Assembly (NCBI GenBank): GCA_002708925.1
Contig: PAPN01000030.1
Location: 1 to 50,367 of the forward strand
Origin: Paracoccaceae bacterium
GTDB lineage: Bacteria; Pseudomonadota; Alphaproteobacteria; Rhodobacterales; Rhodobacteraceae
Reading direction: 5' to 3'
Length of the DNA: 50,367 bases
Made by a program: the position numbers and the translations under genes. Position 1 is the stretch's first letter, and each line of letters opens with the position of its first letter. Positions 44,136-50,367 of the stretch are shown here, one piece after another. The notes under the pieces were generated by a model. It was not told the origin of the DNA. It saw only the letters and a list, made by a program, of their open reading frames with translations, and ran no database searches.

Positions 44136-44870
44136 ATGAAACCTTTCTTGATCCTGCAACTGCGCCCCGAATCCGAAGCCTCGGACGATGAATATGCTGC
44201 ATTTCTGGACAAGGGCGGGCTGCGCGCCGATCAGACCCATCGTATCCGGCTGGAGCGCGAAACCCTGCCGGATCTGAACCTGTCGGATTATTCGGGCGTG
44301 ATTGTTGGCGGCGGGCCCGGCTGCGTCAGCGATGCCCCCGCGACGAAAGACCCGCTGGAGGCCCGGATCGAGGCCGAAATCCTGTCGCTGATGCCGCAGA
44401 TTACCGAACAGGACGTGCCCTTTATGGGCTGCTGCTATGGGATCGGCATTCTGGGCCATCACCTGGGCGCCACCGTCAGCAAAGAAAACTATGGCGAACC
44501 CGTCGGCCCCACCGATTGCACCCGAACGCCCGAGGGCGCGGCCGATCCCCTGTTGCAAGACCTGCCCGCGCAGTTCCAGGCCTTTGTTGGCCACAAAGAG
44601 GCCGTGCAACACCTGCCTCAGGGCGCGGTGCATCTGCTGGCCTCGGCCCCCTGCCCGTTCCAGATGATCCGCTACAAACAGAACGTCTATGCCACGCAAT
44701 TCCACCCCGAGGCCGACAGCGCCGGGTTTGAACTGCGTATCCGCATTTACAAGGACAAGGGCTATTTCCCCCCCGAGGAGGCCGACTCTCTGATCGCCAT
44801 GTGCCGCGCCGCCGACGTGCACAGCCCCGAGAAAATCCTGCGCAATTTCGTCGCGCGCTACGGGGTCTGA
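44136..44870 (+). CDS. Class I glutamine amidotransferase-like protein
   Basis: 244-residue stand-alone protein of the GMP-synthase-like glutamine amidotransferase fold. The nucleophile elbow reads GCCYGIG with Cys100, and the His-Glu pair is in ATQFHPEAD. In typical amidotransferases the elbow is G-x-C-x-G-x-Q; here the last position is Gly, not Gln. The N-terminal Rossmann-like strands MKPFLILQLRPE and YSGVIVGGGPGCVSD fit the family. It could hydrolyse glutamine or a related gamma-glutamyl compound. The true substrate is unknown. Its upstream region also holds the octaheme cytochrome promoter on the other strand. Confidence 0.83.
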   Translation: MKPFLILQLRPESEASDDEYAAFLDKGGLRADQTHRIRLERETLPDLNLSDYSGVIVGGGPGCVSDAPATKDPLEARIEAEILSLMPQITEQDVPFMGCCYGIGILGHHLGATVSKENYGEPVGPTDCTRTPEGAADPLLQDLPAQFQAFVGHKEAVQHLPQGAVHLLASAPCPFQMIRYKQNVYATQFHPEADSAGFELRIRIYKDKGYFPPEEADSLIAMCRAADVHSPEKILRNFVARYGV

Positions 44871-44888
44871 CGGTGTCCAAAGGGGAAA

Positions 44889-44965
<77 letters not shown>

Positions 44966-45030
44966 CTGAGGGCGTACTTACCCAAAGCCCCCGCGGGGTG
45001 CAATCGGTAACACCGCGCACGAGCGGAAAT

Positions 45031-46251
45031 TTATCCTAACAGATCATGCGCCAGTTCCAGCGCCTCCACCAGCGCGTCCACCTCGGCGCGGGTGTTGTAC
45101 ATCCCGAACGAGGCCCGGCAGGTGGCGGGTGTGCCCAGGTGCTCCATCAGGGGGCCGGCACAATGGTGCCCGGCGCGCACGGCCACGCCTTTTTTGTCCA
45201 GAATGGTCGAGATGTCATGCGCATGGGCCGCGCCCTGCATCGTGAACGAGAAAATCGCCGCCTTGCCCGGCGCGGTGCCTTGCAGGTTCAGCCAGTTGAT
45301 CCCGCTCAGGCGCTGGCTGGCATAGGCGGCCAGATCGGCCTCATGCGCGGCGATGTTGTCCATGCCAACATCCATCAGATAGTCCAGCGCCACGCCCATG
45401 CCGATGGTCTGAACGATGCCGGGGGTGCCGGCCTCGAATTTCATCGGCGGATCGTTATAGATCACCTGATCGCGGCTGACCTCTTTGATCATGTCGCCGC
45501 CCCCCAGAAAGGGGCGCATCTCGGCCATGCGCTCTTTGCGAATATAGATCGCCCCCGAGCCCGACGGACCATAGAGCTTATGCCCGGTGATCGCATAGAA
45601 ATCGCAGCCCAGATCGACCACGTTCACCGGCATATGCACCGCCCCCTGAGAGCCGTCCACCAGCACCGGCACCCCGCGCGCCCGCGCCGCCGCGCAGATG
45701 GTTTTTACATCAACAATGGTGCCTAACACATTGGAACATTGAGTAATTGCCACCAATTTTGTCTTGGGCCCGATAGCGTCAATCCCCTGCTGCGGATCAA
45801 TCGAGCCATCCGCCGCGCATTCCACCCATTTCAGCACCACCCCCTGCCGTTCACGCAGAAAATGCCACGGGACGATATTGGCGTGATGCTCGGCGACGGA
45901 CAGGATGATCTCATCGCCCGCCTGCATCCGGGGCATCGCCCAGCTATAGGCCACCAGGTTGATCCCCTCGGTCGTGCCCGAGTTAAAGACGATCTCATCC
46001 TCATCCGGCGCGCCCAGGAACTTGGCGACGATACCGCGCACGGCCTCGTATTTCTCGGTCGCCAGATTGGACAGGTAATGCAGCCCGCGATGCACGTTTG
46101 CATATTCCTCGGCATAGCCGCGCGTCACCGCGTCAATCACCACCCCAGGCTTCTGCGCACTGGCCCCATTATCCAGATAAACCAAAGGCTTACCATTCAC
46201 TTCTCGTGCTAGAATCGGGAAATCCGAGCGGATTTTCTGAACATCATACAT
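45031..46251 (-). CDS. sufS: Cysteine desulfurase SufS
   Basis: PLP enzyme that releases sulfur from cysteine for iron-sulfur cluster assembly, 406 residues. The PLP-binding Lys225 lies in ITGHKLYGPSGSGAIY and the catalytic Cys364 in RAGHHCAGPLMEHLG; the short loop there is typical of group II (SufS) enzymes. VYLDNGASAQKP near the N-terminus is also typical. It is the last suf gene in the window and starts 4 bases into the YIP1 gene's tail. Confidence 0.96.
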   Translation of the reverse strand: MYDVQKIRSDFPILAREVNGKPLVYLDNGASAQKPGVVIDAVTRGYAEEYANVHRGLHYLSNLATEKYEAVRGIVAKFLGAPDEDEIVFNSGTTEGINLVAYSWAMPRMQAGDEIILSVAEHHANIVPWHFLRERQGVVLKWVECAADGSIDPQQGIDAIGPKTKLVAITQCSNVLGTIVDVKTICAAARARGVPVLVDGSQGAVHMPVNVVDLGCDFYAITGHKLYGPSGSGAIYIRKERMAEMRPFLGGGDMIKEVSRDQVIYNDPPMKFEAGTPGIVQTIGMGVALDYLMDVGMDNIAAHEADLAAYASQRLSGINWLNLQGTAPGKAAIFSFTMQGAAHAHDISTILDKKGVAVRAGHHCAGPLMEHLGTPATCRASFGMYNTRAEVDALVEALELAHDLLG

Positions 46252-46254
46252 GGA

Positions 46255-46836
46255 TCAAACTCCCATAGGGCTGGCCCCGATCAGGAGCATGAAAAGCGAC
46301 AGGCCAAAGACAAAACCAACCCCCGCCAGCACCATCACCAGAAAGGATTTGCCAAGCGAGTTCCAGCCCTGCGCCACATCCAGAAAATTCACCATGATCC
46401 ACAGCCCAAAGAGCCCCAGAACCAGCGCAACCATATTCGCCAGACCCGGCAGAATCAGCGTCAGCACCAGCAGCCCCGCCTGCGCGATCGCTCGCATCAC
46501 TTGCAGCCAGACGATCAAAGACAGCAGCTGGCCCAGGCTGGCCTGCCCGCCAAACATCTGCCCCACCCAGCGCAGCACCACCGCGCCCAGCACGATCACC
46601 GAGGTCAGGATCATCAGGTACAGAATCGGCAGGTTCATCCCCGTCTGAACCCCGGTCGAGCTTTCAAACAGGCTCAGCGACAGCGAATACAGGATCGTGT
46701 TCACCACCGCGACCAGCGCAACCAGCAGGCCCAGGGATTCCTTGCCCAGCCCCAGGGCCAGCACGCGCTCGGCGGCGCTGCGCGGTGCGGTCACTGTCTC
46801 GGTGATCAGCGATTTGAAATCAATTTGCAATGCCAT
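46255..46836 (-). CDS. YIP1-family membrane protein, first
   Basis: 193-residue integral membrane protein with about five hydrophobic helices. It starts MALQIDFKSLITETVTAPRSAAERVLALG, the amphipathic lead found in bacterial YIP1-domain proteins (opening residues), and contains WVGQMFGGQASLGQLLSLIVW. The start overlaps the stop of the second YIP1-like gene by a base. Function unknown. It lies inside the suf operon between sufD and sufS. Confidence 0.83.
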   Translation of the reverse strand: MALQIDFKSLITETVTAPRSAAERVLALGLGKESLGLLVALVAVVNTILYSLSLSLFESSTGVQTGMNLPILYLMILTSVIVLGAVVLRWVGQMFGGQASLGQLLSLIVWLQVMRAIAQAGLLVLTLILPGLANMVALVLGLFGLWIMVNFLDVAQGWNSLGKSFLVMVLAGVGFVFGLSLFMLLIGASPMGV

Positions 46837-47336
46837 CACTCTGCCCCTGCCAGCGGCCCCCATTCGGCCTGCCGCAATCCGGCCAGCCAGAACCAGACAA
46901 AGACCACCAGCCAGATTCCCCCGACCAGTGTCAATGCCGGACCGGCACCGATGAAACCGGCCACCATCCCCTGAAGCAAGATCAGCGGCGACGAGGCCAG
47001 CAGCGCCCAGAACAGCGCAATCCGCGCACCATAGGCCGTGCCGCGCCCCCGCAGCGCCCGCGCGATCAGATGCGAGACGAAGGCCAGCACATACATCATC
47101 AACGGCGCAATCATCACCCAGGCCAGCAGCGTCGCGCCCAGCAGCATGTTCAGCTCGACCTCGGGGTTCAGATGGGCCTCGCGGGCCAGGCGCGGCCATT
47201 GGGCGACGAACACCACCGTGCAGGCGGCCATCAGAATGGCCAGCGCGCGGTCCTCGCGCTGGCCCATCTGCAACAGGCGCGCCACAACGCGCCCCGGCCC
47301 CCGATAAGAGGCCACGATATCGCGGGTGACCGGCAT
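46836..47336 (-). CDS. YIP1-family membrane protein, second
   Basis: 166-residue membrane protein with four to five hydrophobic helices and an N-terminal amphipathic part with YRGPGRVVARLLQMGQREDRAL. It resembles the neighbouring YIP1 protein in length and layout and was probably derived from the same family. Its stop and start are both overlapped by neighbours, so it is translationally coupled to sufD and to the other YIP1 gene. Function unknown. Confidence 0.78.
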   Translation of the reverse strand: MPVTRDIVASYRGPGRVVARLLQMGQREDRALAILMAACTVVFVAQWPRLAREAHLNPEVELNMLLGATLLAWVMIAPLMMYVLAFVSHLIARALRGRGTAYGARIALFWALLASSPLILLQGMVAGFIGAGPALTLVGGIWLVVFVWFWLAGLRQAEWGPLAGAE

Positions 47337-48625
47337 CAGTCGCGCCGGCGGGCCAGCCAGGCCTCCAGACGGGAAACGATCTCGTCGCGCAGCTCTTCGC
47401 TTTCGATTTCCTCAACCGCTTCGGCCAGGAAGGACAGCACCAGAAGGTCGGTTGCCTCTTTGGTGGGAACCCCGCGCGAGCGCAGATAGAACAGCGCCTC
47501 TTCGTCAATCGCCCCCGAGGTCGAGCCGTGCGAACAGGCCACGTCATCGGCGTAGATTTCCAGCTCGGGCTTGGCCAGGAACTGGCTGTCATCGTCCAGC
47601 AGCAAGGACTGGCTGATCTGATACCCATCGGTTTTCTGCGCATCCGGCTGCACCAGGATTTTCCCCTGAAACACCCCCGTCGCCCCGTTGCGCAGCACCT
47701 TCTTGAACACCTGACGGCTTTCGCAGTTTTGCGCGTCATGAGTGATGAACACCGTGTCATCGTGATGAAAATCGCCATCGCCCATACAGGCCCCGGCAAC
47801 ATGCGCGATGGCATCGTCGCCCGTCAGCTCGATCACGCATTCGTTGCGCGTCAGCACGCCATTGGCCGTCATGGTGAAGCTTTTGAATACGCTCTGCGTG
47901 CCCAGACGGGCGAAAATATGGGTCGCGGCGCGGCGCTGATGATCGCGGCCCTGCGCGCGCACGTGATGGAATTGCGCGCGATCGGCCACCTCGACCTCCA
48001 GCACCTTGTTGAACCGTGCGGCGGCGGGGCCGTTTTCCAGCAAGGTCAACTGCGCGCCTTCCTCCAGCTTCACCACATGGTGCAGCATCGCGTCCGAGCT
48101 TTCAGAGCGGTGGAAATAGACCAGGCTGACAGGTTTCGAGGGCGTGCCGGTGACGCGGATCAGAATGCCATCTTCGGCAAAGGCCGTGTTCAGCGCCGCC
48201 AGCGGGCGTTCAACAGGTTTCTGACCGTTGGTTTCCAGCGCGCCATACAGATCCTTGGCCCAGTGGATATCCTTGGCGCCGGCCTCGGCCAGACGTTCGA
48301 TTTCAATGCCTTCCAGGGCCAGATCGTCACTGGCCTGGGGATCGAACACACCATCGACAAAGACGATTTTCAGCCGCTCGGTTTCGGTGAAAACCGGCAA
48401 TTCGCCCTGCGTGTCGAACAGCGCCGCGGGCACGGGATCGGCCGCCGTCAGCGTGTCGGGACGGGTGTATTTCCAATATTCATCGCGGCGCGAGGGCAGC
48501 CCCATCGCGCGCACCCGCGCCGCAGCGTCCTGCCGCAGCGCATCCAGCCAGCCGCCCTGCGTGGGCAGCGACAGGGACGACAGGCGCGCCTCGGTTGCGT
48601 CCAGTTTCGCCTGAGCCAGAGCCAT
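47336..48625 (-). CDS. sufD: Fe-S cluster assembly protein SufD
   Basis: Scaffold subunit of the SufBCD complex, 429 residues. The start MALAQAKLDATEARLSSL at 48625 overlaps the sufC stop by one base; a longer in-frame extension is sufC read in another frame. Family features are PSRRDEYWKYTRPDTL near residue 45 and the beta-helix core. The C-terminal domain contains VACSHGSTSGAIDEEALFYLRSRGV, with the Cys-His region that contacts SufB. It lies directly after sufC. Confidence 0.95.
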   Translation of the reverse strand: MALAQAKLDATEARLSSLSLPTQGGWLDALRQDAAARVRAMGLPSRRDEYWKYTRPDTLTAADPVPAALFDTQGELPVFTETERLKIVFVDGVFDPQASDDLALEGIEIERLAEAGAKDIHWAKDLYGALETNGQKPVERPLAALNTAFAEDGILIRVTGTPSKPVSLVYFHRSESSDAMLHHVVKLEEGAQLTLLENGPAAARFNKVLEVEVADRAQFHHVRAQGRDHQRRAATHIFARLGTQSVFKSFTMTANGVLTRNECVIELTGDDAIAHVAGACMGDGDFHHDDTVFITHDAQNCESRQVFKKVLRNGATGVFQGKILVQPDAQKTDGYQISQSLLLDDDSQFLAKPELEIYADDVACSHGSTSGAIDEEALFYLRSRGVPTKEATDLLVLSFLAEAVEEIESEELRDEIVSRLEAWLARRRD

Positions 48626-49380
48626 CAGAGCACCTCCGCCAGGATGTCGGCATAGCCGTTTTGCTCGACTTCCAGGGCCAGCTCGGGGCCGCCGGTTTTG
48701 ACGATGCGGCCCGCGGCCATGATATGCACCACGTCGGGTTTGATGTGGTCCAGCAGGCGCTGATAATGGGTGATCACCAGGAACGAGCGCCCCTCGGAGC
48801 GCAGCGCATTCACGCCCTCGGCCACCAGTTTCATCGCGTCCACATCCAGGCCCGAGTCCGTCTCGTCCAGAATGCACATCTTCGGCTCAAGCATGGCCAT
48901 TTGCAGGATCTCGTTGCGCTTTTTCTCACCGCCCGAGAAGCCGACATTCACCGGGCGTTTGAGCATATCCGCGTCGATTTTCAGGGTCTTGGCCTTGGCC
49001 CGCACGACCTTAAGGAAGTCAGCGGCCGACATTTCCTCTTCGCCGCGCGCCTTGCGCTGTGCGTTCACAGCGGTGCGCAGGAAGGTCATGTTGCCCACGC
49101 CGGGGATCTCTACCGGGTATTGGAAGGCCAGGAACAGGCCGGCAGCGGCGCGCTCTTCGGGCTCCATGTCCAGAATGTCTTCGCCTTCCAGGGTGGCCTC
49201 ACCGCCGATCACCTCGTAACCGTCCTTGCCGGACAGAACATAGGACAGCGTTGATTTGCCCGAGCCATTCGGCCCCATGATCGCGTGCACCTTGCCGGGT
49301 TCGATCGTCAGATCGACACCTTTGAGGATCTGTTTATCCTCTTCTTCAAGTTTGACCTGCAGGTTCTTGATTTCCAGCAT
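48625..49380 (-). CDS. sufC: Fe-S cluster assembly ATPase SufC
   Basis: ABC-type ATPase of the SufBCD scaffold, 251 residues. It starts MLEIKNLQVKLEEEDKQILKGV (first residues) at 49380; the longer frame is not translated. Walker A GPNGSGKSTL, Q-loop region FLAFQYPVEIPGV, signature FSGGEKKRNEILQ, Walker B MCILDETDSGLDVDA and switch VITHYQRLLDHI are present. It overlaps sufD by one base and follows the YbjQ-like gene by 90 bases. Confidence 0.97.
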   Translation of the reverse strand: MLEIKNLQVKLEEEDKQILKGVDLTIEPGKVHAIMGPNGSGKSTLSYVLSGKDGYEVIGGEATLEGEDILDMEPEERAAAGLFLAFQYPVEIPGVGNMTFLRTAVNAQRKARGEEEMSAADFLKVVRAKAKTLKIDADMLKRPVNVGFSGGEKKRNEILQMAMLEPKMCILDETDSGLDVDAMKLVAEGVNALRSEGRSFLVITHYQRLLDHIKPDVVHIMAAGRIVKTGGPELALEVEQNGYADILAEVL

Positions 49381-49470
49381 GTTTTTTCCTTTTGATCTCA
49401 GCGCGCGACCCAGGGCCACGTCTTTGTTTCGTGCTCTGGCGGGTGATCCGCGCCAGGTGTTGTTTCAGTT

Positions 49471-49785
49471 TCAGTCCAGCACCACAGCCGTGCCCGAGGC
49501 ACTGACCATCAGCATCGACTGGCCCACCACCTCGTAATCCAGATCGACGCCGACAACGGCATTGGCCCCCAGAACGGCGGCGCGTTCTTGCAGCTCGCGC
49601 AGGGCGGTGTCGCGGGCGTCTTGTAGCTTGGATTCATACGCGCCCGAGCGCCCGCCGATGATGTCGGTAACCGAGGCAAACAGATCGCGCACCACATTGG
49701 CGCCCATGATGGCCTCGCCCACGACGATACCCTTATAGGCGGTGATGCTGCGGCCCTCGATGGAAGGGGTGGTTGTGACGATCAT
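49471..49785 (-). CDS. YbjQ / UPF0145 family protein
   Basis: 104-residue protein of the YbjQ (UPF0145, heavy-metal-binding DUF74) family. It contains [40 protein letters not shown] and [16 protein letters not shown], the family hallmarks (opening residues). Members form small pentameric or decameric rings of unknown function. It lies between sufB (33 bases upstream) and sufC on the same strand, which suggests cotranscription and perhaps a supporting role in metal or cluster handling (inference). Confidence 0.88.
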   Translation of the reverse strand: MIVTTTPSIEGRSITAYKGIVVGEAIMGANVVRDLFASVTDIIGGRSGAYESKLQDARDTALRELQERAAVLGANAVVGVDLDYEVVGQSMLMVSASGTAVVLD

Positions 49786-49818
49786 TTTCCTACCTTTACA
49801 ATGTGTTACAGGGCAATC

Positions 49819-50367
49819 TTAACCCACAGACCCTTCGAGAGAGATCGCCACCAGCTGTTGCGCTTCCATGGCGAATTCCATTGGCAGGGCTTGCAGTACG
49901 TCCTTACAGAACCCGTTCACCACCAGCGCGACGGCCTCTTCCTCGTCCATGCCGCGCTGACGGCAGTAGAACAGCTGATCGTCATCCACTTTGGATGTCG
50001 TGGCCTCGTGTTCCACGCGGGACGAGTTGTTTTTCACCTCGATATACGGCACCGTGTGGGCCCCGCATTTATCGCCGATCAGCAGGCTGTCACATTGGGT
50101 ATAGTTGCGCCCGTTCTTGGCCTTGGGGTGCATGGACACAAGGCCGCGATAGGTGTTCTGCGCCTTGCCCGCGCTGATGCCCTTGGACACGATGCGCGAC
50201 TTGGTGTTCTTGCCCAGGTGCACCATTTTGGTGCCGGTATCGGCCTGCTGCATGTTGTTGGCGATGGCGATCGAGTAGAACTCGCCCTGGCTTTCGTTGC
50301 CGCGCAGGATGCAGGACGGGTATTTCCAGGTCACGGCCGAGCCGGTTTCCACCTGCGTCCACATCAC
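49819..50367 (-). CDS. sufB: Fe-S cluster assembly protein SufB (N-terminus beyond window)
   Basis: C-terminal 182 residues of the SufB scaffold; the gene continues past the right edge, and the apparent Met at the edge is internal. Diagnostic segments are [60 protein letters not shown] and [26 protein letters not shown]. The Glu and Cys in these segments are involved in cluster binding in the family. It is upstream of ybjQ-sufC-sufD and starts the visible part of the operon. Confidence 0.95.
   Translation of the reverse strand: MMWTQVETGSAVTWKYPSCILRGNESQGEFYSIAIANNMQQADTGTKMVHLGKNTKSRIVSKGISAGKAQNTYRGLVSMHPKAKNGRNYTQCDSLLIGDKCGAHTVPYIEVKNNSSRVEHEATTSKVDDDQLFYCRQRGMDEEEAVALVVNGFCKDVLQALPMEFAMEAQQLVAISLEGSVG

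Overview
The window is a GC-rich chromosomal segment from an alphaproteobacterium, most likely a member of the Rhodobacteraceae (roseobacter group). The inference rests on gene content and order: a pst-pho cluster with long PstA and PstC proteins, a class II DAHP synthase, an invasion-associated-locus-B protein, a liv operon whose LivF has an extended N-terminus, a suf operon with YIP1 genes, and a recurring short intergenic element (hairpin followed by GGAGTATTT and a purine-rich tail). No prophage, insertion sequence, CRISPR array or integrase was seen. Fifty-one protein genes and one tRNA are annotated; two protein genes run off the window edges.

Layout. 1-1602: 5' part of a YejA-like peptide-binding protein (minus). 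1682-1793: a probable small RNA. 1933-3843: 3-hydroxybutyrate dehydrogenase and a patatin-like lipase. 3836-6437: a DUF502 membrane protein and the pseudouridine salvage pair psuG-psuK (minus). 6712-8430: rpsB-tsf. 8525-8898: a non-coding stretch with a strong minus-strand terminator, many small hairpins and two dyad repeats. 8899-13421: a LuxR-type regulator, an FAD amine oxidase-like protein and glutaryl-CoA dehydrogenase (all minus), with a divergent LysR regulator. 13423-20968: the phosphate regulon phoR-pstSCAB-phoU-phoB (minus), with a three-repeat Pho box before pstS. 21002-23059: gamma-carbonic anhydrase, guanylate kinase and YicC (minus). 23226-27705: a PAS protein, DAHP synthase, a GlxA-type regulator and a PQQ-type sugar dehydrogenase. 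27867-33521: a branched-chain amino-acid-type ABC transporter. 33671-35218: HerA-like ATPase. 35219-35684: a non-coding stretch with two possible small transcripts. 35685-36260: IalB. 36346-40580 (minus): ketosynthase, acyl carrier protein, LpxD-like acyltransferase and L,D-transpeptidase. 40906-41475: a divergent MepK-like endopeptidase. 41675-43961 (minus): cytochrome b and an octaheme cytochrome c of the tetrathionate-reductase family, behind a perfect FNR-type box. 44136-44870: a class I glutamine amidotransferase. 44889-44965: tRNA-Arg(CCG). 45031-50367 (minus): sufB-ybjQ-sufC-sufD-yip1-yip1-sufS.

How the parts work together. The Pho block is a complete sensing and uptake unit; its PhoR lacks visible membrane helices, so the phosphate signal probably comes from the PstB-PhoU side. 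The L,D-transpeptidase and MepK-like enzyme form an opposed synthesis and cleavage pair for 3-3 peptidoglycan cross-links. The ketosynthase, ACP and LpxD-like protein look like a small dedicated acyl-chain route. The octaheme cytochrome and cytochrome b look like an oxygen-regulated respiratory branch. The least explained signals are the non-coding stretches at 1682-1793, 8525-8850 and 35219-35510 and the intergenic element family.
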